Assembly (NCBI GenBank): GCA_018829445.1
Contig: JAHJTV010000043.1
Coordinates: 117,505 to 181,504 of the forward strand
Length of the DNA: 64,000 nucleotides
Direction: 5' to 3'
DNA from: a bacterium
Lineage (GTDB): Bacteria; SAR324; XYD2-FULL-50-16
Positions 35,527 to 44,227 of the stretch are shown here, in pieces. The stretch's first letter is position 1, and the number at the start of each line of letters is the position of its first letter. The notes under the pieces are model-generated. The model did not search any database and was not told the origin of the DNA. It saw only the letters and a program-made list of their open reading frames with translations. The translations under genes were made by a program, and so were the position numbers.

Positions 35527-36636
35527 TCATATCAGAAAATCCCTGATTTTTTCCATAAATGACTTTTTCATGGGGGTGCAGTCTTCTCCCGATATTGAAG
35601 CAAATTCCTCCAATAACTCTTTCTGTTTCTTATTAAGATTCGTGGGAACCTCAACGACAATTCTCACATACAAATCACCTTTTCCGGTTCTTTGGAGGCG
35701 GGGGATTCCTTTCAACTTAAGTCGGAAAATACGATCATTTTGAGTTCCTGCAGGCACGTTTATTCGTGCTTTTCCTTCAAGGGTAGGAACCTCGAGGTCG
35801 GTACCCAAAGTTGCCTGTGTTATACTGATTGGAACCCTGCAGAAAACATCATATCCATCTCTTTCAAAGATTGGGTGTTCAAGAACATTTATGATCAAAT
35901 AGAGATTTCCCCGGCGACCGCCATCGGAACCGGCCTCTCCCTCTCCCGTCAGTTTTACTCTTGCGCCAGTGTCAATTCCTGCGGGTATATTCACCTTGAG
36001 TTTCTTTTTGACGTTAGTACGGCCACGACCGCTACAACGCGGGCAGGGATTTCTTATAATTTTTCCATTTCCCCGACACTGACTACAGGTGGTTGAGACG
36101 CTAAAGAATCCCTGCTGAATACGTTGCTGGCCTGAGCCATTACAAACCGGACATACTTCAATATCTTTAGAGGATTTGGCACCCGACCCACCGCATGCAT
36201 CGCACAACTCCATACGTGGAATAACCAATTCTGTGGAGTAACCAAAAGCCGCCTGCTCGAATGTCAGATCCATGTTATAGGTCAGATCTGCGCCGGGTTG
36301 TCCCCTGGAACCGGATTGACGGGAAGAACCGCCAAAGAATTCGGAAAAGACGTCGCCAAAAATATCGCCAAATCCTGTTCCCTGGAAGGGATTTCCTGAA
36401 CCACCACCGAAACTGTTGGATACATGACCAAACTGATCATATTGGGCTTTTTTCTGGGGATCTGACAGGATCTCATAGGCTTCCGATGCCTCCTTAAAGG
36501 ATTCCTCGGCCTTTTGATCGCCCGGGTTTCGATCCGGATGGTATTTTAATGCAAGTTTTCGATAGGCTTTTTTAAGTTCAGCTGTATCAGCTGAACGGGG
36601 TACACCAAGAATTTCGTAGTAGTCACGTTTTGCCAA
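35527..36636 (-). CDS. dnaJ: Co-chaperone DnaJ (Hsp40)
   Basis: This is a type I Hsp40. It has an N-terminal J domain with the DnaK-stimulating HPD in K-Y-H-P-D-R-N, a Gly/Phe-rich linker, four CxxCxGxG zinc repeats ([32 protein letters not shown]), and C-terminal client-binding domains with the dimerisation tail. The 369-residue length is typical. It follows dnaK by 376 nt, with a dnaK terminator and a doubtful small ORF between, so it may have its own promoter. Confidence 0.96.
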   Translation of the reverse strand: MAKRDYYEILGVPRSADTAELKKAYRKLALKYHPDRNPGDQKAEESFKEASEAYEILSDPQKKAQYDQFGHVSNSFGGGSGNPFQGTGFGDIFGDVFSEFFGGSSRQSGSRGQPGADLTYNMDLTFEQAAFGYSTELVIPRMELCDACGGSGAKSSKDIEVCPVCNGSGQQRIQQGFFSVSTTCSQCRGNGKIIRNPCPRCSGRGRTNVKKKLKVNIPAGIDTGARVKLTGEGEAGSDGGRRGNLYLIINVLEHPIFERDGYDVFCRVPISITQATLGTDLEVPTLEGKARINVPAGTQNDRIFRLKLKGIPRLQRTGKGDLYVRIVVEVPTNLNKKQKELLEEFASISGEDCTPMKKSFMEKIRDFLI

Positions 36637-36669
36637 GATGGCTCCTTATACTGATTATTACTTGCGCTA

Positions 36670-36855
36670 TTATTTAGTACTTTGACTTGATTTGTCCTGG
36701 TACGGATTGTTAACTTTAAAATTCACTCTGTCTCGAACGATGTAAACGTATTGTGTTTGATCAGCGTTTTTACTGAAGACATCTGAAATGTTAGACAGGT
36801 GAAAAAAAGCGGCCGAAGGCTGGTTATCGATTAAAGAAATTTTTACTGTTTTCAC
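36670..36855 (-). CDS. Possible small protein (61 aa) between dnaK and dnaJ
   Basis: A 61-codon frame begins with GTG and has a GGGG stretch about 8 nt before it. The sequence reads like real protein (mixed, no low complexity, no membrane helix), but no family is recognised and a GTG start in an intergenic gap weakens the case. It lies 33 nt before dnaJ and beyond the dnaK terminator, so it could head a dnaJ-containing transcript. Conservation between related genomes would decide. Confidence 0.3.
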   Translation of the reverse strand: MKTVKISLIDNQPSAAFFHLSNISDVFSKNADQTQYVYIVRDRVNFKVNNPYQDKSSQSTK

Positions 36856-36961
36856 ACTTTCAGCCCCAAATAAATCAAAGTTGGAAGACTATTCTTAATT
36901 ACTGAATTATTTTCGGGAGTAAGACTTGACAAGCCATCTCCCTTGGGTTTTTCGAAATCAG

Positions 36962-36999
36962 AAAAAAAGCCCTTTCGCTGAAATTCCAGCGAAAGGGCT
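36962..36999 (-). terminator. Intrinsic terminator of dnaK
   Basis: On the minus strand, a perfect 13-bp stem (arms 36999-36987 and 36980-36968, AGCCCTTTCGCTG) with a 6-nt loop is followed by seven T (36968-36962). It lies 14 nt after the dnaK stop. Confidence 0.93.
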
Positions 37000-37012
37000 T
37001 ATGGAAGCGGTA

Positions 37013-38944
37013 TTATTCTTTAATTTCTTCGAAATCGGCATCTACCACGTCATCCGGATTATCCTTTGACTTCTCTGCACCTGAATCCTGCTGATTTTGA
37101 GATGATCCCTCATTTTGAGCTGCATCAGCTTGTTGTTCCTCAGTAGCTTTATATAAAGTTTCCGAAGCTTTATGGAATGCTTTGGTCAGTTTTTCGATAC
37201 CGGCTTTAAGTGCTTCAATATCATCACCTTCAAGGGATGTTTTCAACTCACTGATTGCCTGTTCAATGGCACTTTTATCTTCATCTGTAAGCTTGTCTCC
37301 ACTTTCCTTGAGGATCTTTTCACACTGATAGATCAAATTGTCTGCCTGATTTTTCTGGTCTATCATTTCACGTCGGTTTTTATCCGTTTCCGCATGTACT
37401 TCCGCTTCTTGAACCATTCTTTCAATATCCTCCTTGGAGAGTCCACTGGAGGTTGTAATCTGGATTTTCTGTTCTTTACCGGTTCCAAGATCTTTTGCAG
37501 ATACATGCACAATACCGTTCGCATCAATGTCAAAGGTCACTTCAATCTGGGGTATTCCTCTTGGTGCCGGAGGGATTCCCACTAATTCAAAACGACCCAG
37601 TGTTTTATTATCGGCAGCCATTTCCCTCTCACCCTGTACAACGTGAATACTAACTGCCGGTTGACTATCAGTTGCTGTGGAGAATATCTGGCTCTTCTTG
37701 GTTGGTATTGTAGTATTTCTTTCAATTAAACGCGTTGCAATTCCACCAAGGGTCTCAATCCCCAATGAAAGGGGGGTTACATCAAGCAATAGAACATCCT
37801 TAACGTCGCCTGTCAATACACCGCCTTGAATAGCTGCACCGATGGCCACTACTTCGTCCGGATTTACTCCCTTATGGGGGGCTTTTCCAAAAAACTCTTT
37901 AACGATCTCAGTGACTTTTGGCATCCTTGTCATCCCGCCAACTAAAATCACGTCACTGATATCACTCGTTGTTACGCCGGCATCTTTCATCGCCGCTTTC
38001 ATTGGTTCTAAACATGATTGAATAAGATCATCTACAAGTTGTTCCAGTTTAGAGCGGGTTAGTTTAATATTTAAATGTTTTGGTCCCGAAGCATCTGCAG
38101 TGATAAAAGGCAGGTTAATCTCGGTTTCAACAGAAGAGGACAATTCATGTTTAGCTTTCTCAGCTCCCTCTTTTAACCTCTGCAGAGCCATTTTGTCTCC
38201 GCGTAGATCAATTCCATAGTCCTTCTTAAATTCATCGGCTAAAAAGTCTATGATTCTCTGATCAAAGTCCTCTCCTCCCAAGTGAGTGTCACCATTGGTG
38301 GATTTTACTTCAAAAACCCCGTCCCCGATTTCAAGAATAGAAACATCAAATGTACCGCCACCAAGGTCAAAGATTGCAATCAGTTGCTCTTTTTTCTTGT
38401 CAAGACCGTATGCCAGCGCGGCAGCAGTTGGTTCGTTAATGACACGCAACACGTTTAAACCGGCAACTTTTCCGGCATCCTTTGTCGCCTGTCTTTGAGC
38501 ATCGTTAAAATAGGCTGGACAGGTAATAACGGCATCCTTTACCTCTTCTCCCAGGTAATCTTCAGCCGTTTGCTTCATTTTTTGCAGAACAAAAGCAGAT
38601 ATCTCTGCGGGTGAATATCTTTTTTCACCAACATTGATCTGGACCAATCCATTAGGCGCTTTGGATATTTGGTAGCTTAAGGTGTTCATATCCTCTTTTA
38701 CCGTTGCTGAATCAAATTGCCGACCGATCAATCTTTTCGCTGCGTAGATAGTTCTTTCCGGATTGGTTATAGCTTGACGTCTGGCAACCTGACCGACCAA
38801 TCTCTCATTAGAATCAGTAAATGCAACAACCGAAGGAGTTGTTCTTGCCCCTTCGGAATTGGTAATCACTTTTGGATCTCCACCTTCCATAATGGCAACA
38901 CAGGAATTAGTGGTTCCCAAATCAATACCGATAACTTTTCCCAT
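37013..38944 (-). CDS. dnaK: Molecular chaperone DnaK (Hsp70)
   Basis: DnaK folds and protects proteins using ATP, with DnaJ and GrpE. The N-terminus [10 protein letters not shown], the phosphate loops (including [10 protein letters not shown]), the Hsp70 adenosine motif, and the C-terminal Gly/Asp/Glu-rich tail ending in a DxVDADFEE-type sequence are all present. The start is ATG at 38944: GGAG sits 7 nt upstream, inside the 4-codon TTG extension, which is therefore leader. At about 643 residues it is full length. It follows grpE by 69 nt and ends with a strong terminator. Confidence 0.97.
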   Translation of the reverse strand: MGKVIGIDLGTTNSCVAIMEGGDPKVITNSEGARTTPSVVAFTDSNERLVGQVARRQAITNPERTIYAAKRLIGRQFDSATVKEDMNTLSYQISKAPNGLVQINVGEKRYSPAEISAFVLQKMKQTAEDYLGEEVKDAVITCPAYFNDAQRQATKDAGKVAGLNVLRVINEPTAAALAYGLDKKKEQLIAIFDLGGGTFDVSILEIGDGVFEVKSTNGDTHLGGEDFDQRIIDFLADEFKKDYGIDLRGDKMALQRLKEGAEKAKHELSSSVETEINLPFITADASGPKHLNIKLTRSKLEQLVDDLIQSCLEPMKAAMKDAGVTTSDISDVILVGGMTRMPKVTEIVKEFFGKAPHKGVNPDEVVAIGAAIQGGVLTGDVKDVLLLDVTPLSLGIETLGGIATRLIERNTTIPTKKSQIFSTATDSQPAVSIHVVQGEREMAADNKTLGRFELVGIPPAPRGIPQIEVTFDIDANGIVHVSAKDLGTGKEQKIQITTSSGLSKEDIERMVQEAEVHAETDKNRREMIDQKNQADNLIYQCEKILKESGDKLTDEDKSAIEQAISELKTSLEGDDIEALKAGIEKLTKAFHKASETLYKATEEQQADAAQNEGSSQNQQDSGAEKSKDNPDDVVDADFEEIKE

Positions 38945-39013
38945 AGGTTTCTCCAATTAATTAGTTAAAATTGATAGGGTAAATTCTACTTTGTAATCAC
39001 TTAAAATAATCTG

Positions 39014-39664
39014 TTATTTCTTTTTTGCGACCTGTACCATAGCTGGACGTATTACTCTGTCATGCAGGAAGTATCCGGCTTGAAAGACCTCTGCGATATG
39101 ATCGGGTTCAACCTCTTCAGTCTCAATAACACCCATTGCCTCATGTTTGTTTGGATCGAACAGCTCTCCCTTAGGATAGACGCGTTCAATATTATTTTGC
39201 TTTAATGCATCATGAAGCTGTTGCTGAACCATTTTAATACCTAGAACAAATTCCTGCAGTTGACTGTTATCTTCCTCTTCACTTGCCTGTATCAAAGCCC
39301 TTTCCAGATTATCCAATCCGGTTATGATGTTTAAAGCCAATTGCTGATTTGCAAACTTAAAACGGTTTTGCATCTCTTGATTTGTCCGTTTTTTGAAATT
39401 CTCGAATTCAGCCGCAAGACGAATATACTTGTCTCCCATTTCAGCAAGTTCAGTTTTATATCGTTCTTCTAATTGTTCCATCGTTTCGGGCAAATCAGTT
39501 ATGCTGTTTTCCTCCTCCTTGGATTCCTCTTCGTCTTCCGCAAGCTGAGTCTTCTCAGATTCCTCTGCATCAGTAGAAACCGCAGCTTCCTTTGCTTCAG
39601 TTGTGTCAACCGATTGTATTACCTCTTCCGATTCTACTTTTTGTTCAGTAGACTCTTCACCCAT
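39014..39664 (-). CDS. grpE: Nucleotide exchange factor GrpE
   Basis: GrpE releases ADP from DnaK. The protein has an acidic, unstructured N-terminal tail (about 1-60), a long coiled coil (R-L-A-A-E-F-E-N-F-K-K-R-T block near 90), and the C-terminal beta-wing with G-E-x-F-D-P-N-x-H-E-A-M and Q-x-G-Y-x-L-x-D-R-V-I-R-P-A-x-V. ATG at 39664 is preceded by GGAGGAA at correct distance, so a GTG four codons upstream is not the start. It sits between hrcA and dnaK. Confidence 0.95.
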   Translation of the reverse strand: MGEESTEQKVESEEVIQSVDTTEAKEAAVSTDAEESEKTQLAEDEEESKEEENSITDLPETMEQLEERYKTELAEMGDKYIRLAAEFENFKKRTNQEMQNRFKFANQQLALNIITGLDNLERALIQASEEEDNSQLQEFVLGIKMVQQQLHDALKQNNIERVYPKGELFDPNKHEAMGVIETEEVEPDHIAEVFQAGYFLHDRVIRPAMVQVAKKK

Positions 39665-39838
39665 TGTTTCCTCCACTTATTCTACAATATGATAGTATTG
39701 ATACTCTTTATTACAAAGTCGATTGTATATATTTTACTGCAAAATCTCAGTTTTACAATTCATTGGGGATAATTCAATGAAAAACGGAATATCTGCTGAC
39801 TGACGAATGAATGTTTGATTCGTTCGCCAGCCTAATTC

Positions 39839-40888
39839 CTAACTGTTTTCCAAAAAACGGCTTAACGAAAAAGATAGTTTTTGTGTGGAATAATGAATCG
39901 CAGATATAACCTTGGGATAGTTCAATCGTGTCGGACCAACAATCCCCATACTCCCAAGTAAATAGCCCTTGCTTCCGTAGGTTCCCGCAATGATACTGCA
40001 CGTATCCAGGCCCTGATGATGGTTTTCGGTTCCTATATTGATTTTGATTCCTTCGTTGTCCATGGCTCTGATCATAATATCCGTTAAGGCTGTTTTCTCT
40101 TCAAATGCCTTGTAGACGGCTTTAAGCTTGTCCTGATTGCTAAATTCCGGAAATGAGCACATTTTGGATCGGCAGGTGATATACAGTTCACCCGGAGTTT
40201 CAATGTCGAAGGCTTTTTTCCCAAGACGAATAGTCTGGACAATCAATTTGTTTTCTTCATCACTGATTTTTGTGAGTCTTTTTACCAGACTCTCTCGAAT
40301 TTCTGCAATCGGTTCTCTCTCAAACAGGTCTACAATAATGGCTGACATTTTATTCAGGTCGTCTTGAGAAGGGCACGACCTAACGTGGATGACTTTGTTA
40401 TGCACCATGCCAATCTGGGTTATAATCACCACCAAAATCTGTTTGGTACTCAGCTTGATCAGCTGAAGTTGTTTAAGCCTTGATGTCGATAAATTAGGAG
40501 AGATTACCACTCCGGTACAGTTGGTCATGGAAGATAACTCAGCAGTGGCATCAAGTAGAATATCTTCAAGCCTTGAATGCTGATTCCCCTCAAAATTAAT
40601 GATCTTGATCTGGTAAGGAACCCTTGTATATCGCTTTTTACTGTTTAAAAGCTTGTTGATGTAATATCGATATCCAAGATCAGTCGGTAATCTTCCGGCT
40701 GACGTATGGGGCTGTTCAATAAACCCCATATCGGTTAAATCGGACATTACATTCCTAATCGTTGCCGGGGAAAGACTTTGATCTATAATCTTTGAAAGCA
40801 CTCTCGAACCGATAGGTTCTGCATTCTCTATGTAATGAACTATGATCTTTTCAAGAATATCTTCTGTACGCTGATCCATATTATCCAA
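39839..40888 (-). CDS. hrcA: Heat-shock repressor HrcA
   Basis: HrcA binds CIRCE elements and represses groE/dnaK operons until heat shock. The 349-residue protein has an N-terminal winged helix (Y-I-x-x-A-E-P-I-G-S-R-x-L, then L-S-P-A-T-I-R-N-V-M-S-D-L), an inserted GAF-like dimerisation core and the C-terminal G-x-x-G-I-V-G-P-T-R-x-x-Y-x-K block. A perfect CIRCE element lies 69-96 nt upstream, over the predicted transcription start, so the operon is autoregulated. Confidence 0.96.
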   Translation of the reverse strand: MDNMDQRTEDILEKIIVHYIENAEPIGSRVLSKIIDQSLSPATIRNVMSDLTDMGFIEQPHTSAGRLPTDLGYRYYINKLLNSKKRYTRVPYQIKIINFEGNQHSRLEDILLDATAELSSMTNCTGVVISPNLSTSRLKQLQLIKLSTKQILVVIITQIGMVHNKVIHVRSCPSQDDLNKMSAIIVDLFEREPIAEIRESLVKRLTKISDEENKLIVQTIRLGKKAFDIETPGELYITCRSKMCSFPEFSNQDKLKAVYKAFEEKTALTDIMIRAMDNEGIKINIGTENHHQGLDTCSIIAGTYGSKGYLLGSMGIVGPTRLNYPKVISAIHYSTQKLSFSLSRFLENS

Positions 40889-40957
40889 AAGGAATTAATT
40901 CTTTAAAATAAGAAACATAAGAACGAATACTTACTTTTTATAAATCACTGTTCGGTC

Positions 40958-40984
40958 TTAGCACTCACCCTGCTTGAGTGCTAA
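40958..40984 (-). promoter_or_regulatory. CIRCE operator for hrcA-grpE-dnaK
   Basis: TTAGCACTC (40958-40966), a 9-nt spacer, and GAGTGCTAA (40976-40984) form an exact CIRCE inverted repeat, the binding site of HrcA. It lies just downstream of the -10 of the promoter at 40985-41013, so HrcA binding would block initiation. Confidence 0.96.
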
Positions 40985-41013
40985 TATTTACCACTATTTT
41001 GATAGCATGTCAA
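40985..41013 (-). promoter_or_regulatory. Candidate vegetative promoter of the hrcA operon
   Basis: On the minus strand a perfect TTGACA (41013-41008) is followed by 17 nt and TAAATA (40990-40985). The -10 is a poor match, but the geometry and abutting CIRCE element support it; CIRCE-controlled operons normally use the vegetative sigma factor. Confidence 0.6.
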
Positions 41014-41110
41014 TCCTCAATCCCCTGCTAAACCTTATTCAGAGGTAGTTGTCAAAGGGCTATCAGAACAAAAATTAAAGAGTGTTGAAAGCCAGTTTAA
41101 TTAGGGGTCT

Positions 41111-41154
41111 AAAAAAAAATAGGTGCACTTTTCTCTTTTTTTCAGCGAAAAGTG
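41111..41154 (-). terminator. Intrinsic terminator for the 246-aa gene
   Basis: On the minus strand, arms CACTTTTC (41154-41147) and GAAAAGTG (41133-41126) form an 8-bp stem, followed after CACCTA by nine T. It lies about 45 nt after the stop at 41198. Confidence 0.55.
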
Positions 41155-41197
41155 ATGAACCTGTCCAAAGCATTTTTAGCTTTGGGGTTTATAAGAT

Positions 41198-41938
41198 TCA
41201 GACAATTGCAATCTGAATGGCATCCGGAATTGTCATGGATTCAATGGTTTGTTTCAGATTGTATGCAGGTGGAAGGATTATTTTTCTCCTATAGAAGATT
41301 TCAGATGACACAGATTCGATTTTTAATGGAACGATACTGATGGGGAACAGGTTATGTTGTGAGAGATTTTTTAAGAATAGACTGAAAAATGCTTCCAACT
41401 GTTCCTGATCATTGGCAGACATCTTTAATGACAGGTTCCTGTTTTTGTCAGCAATCTTGTTTTCTCCAATATCAGGTAGCGAAACTTGGAGAATGGATGG
41501 AATTCTAAACTTGTTTTTTCCTACCTTTTCTGTGGTGCTCAGGTCAATCAGCATGCCGGCTGACAGATCCTCTATCGGTTGTTTCGATCTCAGAAGAATC
41601 AAATTATTTTCTATAGTAAGAACCTTAATAAAGCCATCTTTTTCCTCTCTTTGAGGCAATTGGATTATAACTCCCAGTGTCAGATTATTGGATTTAAGTC
41701 TTTTGATCTGTTTGGAGGAGTCAATTTGGATCTCGGTTCCTCCCCAGGAGATAGCGGAAAATTTATCTTCAGGATTCCAGATTGATGACCCTTTTATTGA
41801 GAAGCATTGATGTCTTTTCCAGGATGATTCGGCATATTCAATCACAATCCCATTATGATCCGATTCGGTTTTATACAGAAACGCCAAGTGATTGCAGTTG
41901 TTGCAGTAAAATGGTAGTAAAACGGATTTTTGATACAT
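41198..41938 (-). CDS. Unrecognised protein with N-terminal Cys pair (246 aa)
   Basis: No family is recognised. The N-terminus has a CNNC pair (about residues 12-15) with a nearby His, which could be half of a zinc site. A central beta-rich stretch (about 80-150) alternates hydrophobic residues in a way that recalls PilZ-like barrels, but the RxxxR and D/NxSxxG motifs of c-di-GMP-binding PilZ domains are not seen. The gene is monocistronic, divergent from the DtxR-type regulator, and followed by a likely terminator before the CIRCE region. Confidence 0.62.
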   Translation of the reverse strand: MYQKSVLLPFYCNNCNHLAFLYKTESDHNGIVIEYAESSWKRHQCFSIKGSSIWNPEDKFSAISWGGTEIQIDSSKQIKRLKSNNLTLGVIIQLPQREEKDGFIKVLTIENNLILLRSKQPIEDLSAGMLIDLSTTEKVGKNKFRIPSILQVSLPDIGENKIADKNRNLSLKMSANDQEQLEAFFSLFLKNLSQHNLFPISIVPLKIESVSSEIFYRRKIILPPAYNLKQTIESMTIPDAIQIAIV

Positions 41939-42200
41939 TTTAAGGTAAGACGGTTGTCATTTTATGGTTTCGCGAACAAACATTGTAATCGCTACTCTTT
42001 ACAAGAATCTTGGATTTTTTTGGACGACCTATTTTCTTAATTTATCCCCAATTGTTTTCTTTTACAATCACAATTGATAATAACAAATCAAAAATGTACG
42101 TTAGATCAAATAGTTCGTAAAATACCAAGACAAAAAATTATGAATAGACTAAGATATAGTGAAAAATAACTAATGAAATTATAACTTTCTACCAGCTCAG

Positions 42201-42869
42201 ATGAAAGAAAGAGCATCAGTTGTTGTTGAAGAGTATTTGCAGGTTATCTACTCGTTACTTTCCGAAGAAAAACCGATCAAAGCCGTTAACCTTACCAAGC
42301 GGCTCAAGAGCAGTCCCTCAACTGTTCATGCCACCTTATCCCGATTGCAGCGAGATCGTATGGTGAAGATCGATGATAAAAAGGAGATTACCTTAACGGC
42401 ACAGGGCTTAGCAAAAGCTGAGAAGCTCACCCGTCGCCATCGATTGGTGGAATCCTTTTTATGCAACACCCTGGGTATATCCTGGCATGAGGTTCATCAC
42501 CATGCCCACATTCTTGAACATGGTTTAACACCATTGGTTGAAGAAAAACTTGCCGAGTTTCTGGGATTTCCCGATGCGTGCCCGCATGGAACCCCAATGC
42601 CTGGTGAACACAACCGCCTACCTGAAAATACAAACAGTCTGGATGGATTTATTGTTGGAGACGAAATTGAAATAATCAATATCGGGGAAGTCCTTGAAGA
42701 ATCAATTGAACTGCTCAAATTCCTTCAGGAAAAACACATAAAACCGGGCAAACGTCATCATATCAGGGAAAAGACCGAAGTGACCAAGACCATTGTTCTC
42801 GGATCAAAGCACGGCACCGCTACCTTACCGTATGATATTGCCAGTAAAATCGGTGCCATCAAATGTTGA
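42201..42869 (+). CDS. DtxR/MntR-family metal-dependent transcription regulator
   Basis: The 222-residue protein has an N-terminal winged helix (A-V-N-L-x-x-R-L-x-x-S-x-S-T-V-x-x-x-L-x-x-L), the dimerisation/metal domain with H-R-L-V-E-x-F-L, W-x-x-V-H-x-x-A-x-x-L-E-H and C-P-H-G-x-P, and a C-terminal FeoA/SH3-like domain. These match iron- or manganese-responsive repressors (IdeR, MntR, DtxR). Metal choice is not certain. No transporter lies next to it. It is divergent from the 246-aa gene; the shared 262-nt gap probably holds its operator. Confidence 0.9.
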   Translation: MKERASVVVEEYLQVIYSLLSEEKPIKAVNLTKRLKSSPSTVHATLSRLQRDRMVKIDDKKEITLTAQGLAKAEKLTRRHRLVESFLCNTLGISWHEVHHHAHILEHGLTPLVEEKLAEFLGFPDACPHGTPMPGEHNRLPENTNSLDGFIVGDEIEIINIGEVLEESIELLKFLQEKHIKPGKRHHIREKTEVTKTIVLGSKHGTATLPYDIASKIGAIKC

Positions 42870-42941
42870 AAACCGGATTAAAACGCTATTGTTACTGCAC
42901 TGTTTTTATTCGGTTCAAATCTAACCCATATAAGCTGGATA

Positions 42942-42998
42942 AGTACCTTAAAAAATAACTTCCTGCCAAAAAACGCAGAAAATAATATATAAGGTACT
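42942..42998. repeat. 9-bp inverted repeat between convergent dtxR-type gene and mtnP
   Basis: Arms AGTACCTTA (42942-42950) and TAAGGTACT (42990-42998) are perfect complements, the right one overlapping the mtnP stop. The 39-nt loop is long and no T-run follows, so a terminator role is uncertain. Confidence 0.35.
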
Positions 42999-43851
42999 AA
43001 AGATACCTACCAATAATAATATTCAAATCTTCTTTTACTTGGACAGGGATCAGATCAAGCGAAGTAAGAATAGCGCCTTGCAGAGAGTTCTGATCCTGAC
43101 ACACCGGGGTTTTTGGTTGGAATTTTCCTACCAGATTTTTAAGAATATTCTTTGTGTTTTCTACATTTTTTCGCATGACTTCTAAAATAGCGTCGACAGT
43201 AACTTCCTCTTCCGATTCATGCCAGCAGTCATAATCGGTGGCTAAAGCAATAGTAGAAAAACAGAGTTCAGCCTCTCTTGCCAGTTTAGCTTCCTGCAGA
43301 TTTGTCATACCAATAACCGAAGCTCCAAAACTTCGATACATTTCCGATTCAGCTCGCGTTGAAAACATGGGGCCCTCCATGCAGACATATGTTCCACTTT
43401 CGTGACAGGTAATTCCGATACTCCTTGTAATTTCGGCAATGGCGGAAGACAGATGATTGCAGGTAGGGTTTCCGAATTGCAGATGCGCCACTAAGCCATT
43501 TCCAAAAAAAGTAGATGGTCTGTCCTTGGTACGGTCAATGAACTGATCCGGAAGAACGATATCACCCGGTTCGATCTTCTTTTTTAAACTGCCGACAGCA
43601 CTGACTGCAATCAAGTGGGTCACTCCCAGCGATTTCATTCCCCAGATATTAGCCCGGTAGTTTATTTCTGATGGAAGATATTTGTGACCTCTCCCGTGTC
43701 TGGGCAGGAAAACAACCTCCTTTCCTTCTAATCTTCCTGATACATACTCGTCGGAAGGTTCGCCAAAAGGGGTTGATATTTTTGTGTTTTCTATATCTGT
43801 AAGTCCTTCGATTTCATATAAACCACTGCCACCAATAATTCCAAATTTCAT
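42997..43851 (-). CDS. mtnP: S-methyl-5'-thioadenosine phosphorylase
   Basis: The enzyme cleaves methylthioadenosine, a by-product of polyamine and homoserine-lactone synthesis, to adenine and methylthioribose 1-phosphate. The 284-residue protein begins with the phosphorylase block IIGGSGLYEI, has F-L-P-R-H-G-R-G-H-K-Y-L, the nucleoside-site V-C-M-E-G-P-x-F-S-T-R-A-E-S and T-D-Y-D-C-W-H. The substrate pocket resembles MTAP rather than guanosine phosphorylase. The rest of the methionine salvage route is not in the window. Confidence 0.92.
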   Translation of the reverse strand: MKFGIIGGSGLYEIEGLTDIENTKISTPFGEPSDEYVSGRLEGKEVVFLPRHGRGHKYLPSEINYRANIWGMKSLGVTHLIAVSAVGSLKKKIEPGDIVLPDQFIDRTKDRPSTFFGNGLVAHLQFGNPTCNHLSSAIAEITRSIGITCHESGTYVCMEGPMFSTRAESEMYRSFGASVIGMTNLQEAKLAREAELCFSTIALATDYDCWHESEEEVTVDAILEVMRKNVENTKNILKNLVGKFQPKTPVCQDQNSLQGAILTSLDLIPVQVKEDLNIIIGRYL

Positions 43852-44227
43852 TGTTGAGTCCTTTGATAAATAAGTTTAGTTAACGACAACCACTATCAGG
43901 TCTATTTTCTCCATGCTGTGAAACCAATTAAACATCTAACGGGACATTTTGTAAACATTAGCATTTGCATTACAGATGGCTTGTTTTTTTTATGTTTTTC
44001 TGTTTTATTGTAATTGATTGAATTAATGAAATTTATTGAGGTCTCCATGTCTGAATCATAGTTTTGACAAAATTGTCTGGTTGAGTTTTTATGTTGAGCT
44101 GTACACTTGTGGGATGAAAACAATTTAGATATGCTAAGTGCCAGTATTCAATTGTGTTAAAGGCACACCCCTTTCCCCAGCCACTTGCGAGTGGATTGTA
44201 CAATGTTGTTACTATAGTCTGAAGCGT
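43852..44227. other. 376-nt divergent region before tyrS
   Basis: This region holds a good plus-strand promoter at 44064-44092 for tyrS and otherwise AT-rich sequence with no recognised structure. A minus-strand 73-codon frame here is compositionally poor and is not called. The long frame upstream of the tyrS ATG has no ribosome binding site. Confidence 0.5.
44064..44092 (+). promoter_or_regulatory. Candidate sigma70 promoter for tyrS (TTGACA-N17-TTTTAT)
   Basis: TTGACA at 44064-44069 is followed by 17 nt and TTTTAT at 44087-44092 (four of six -10 matches). The leader before the ATG at 44228 is about 130 nt. Confidence 0.5.

Noticed and set aside
37172..37585. 137-codon plus-strand frame inside dnaK
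   Set aside because: A mirror of the conserved dnaK coding sequence; Phe/Cys-rich composition typical of antisense frames.
42905..42960. GGTTCAAATC motif resembling a tRNA T-loop
   Set aside because: No acceptor stem, anticodon arm or D-arm can be built around it; it is ordinary intergenic sequence.
43902..44123. 73-codon minus-strand frame between mtnP and tyrS
   Set aside because: Lys/Asn/Met-rich, no ribosome binding site, and it overlaps the predicted tyrS promoter.
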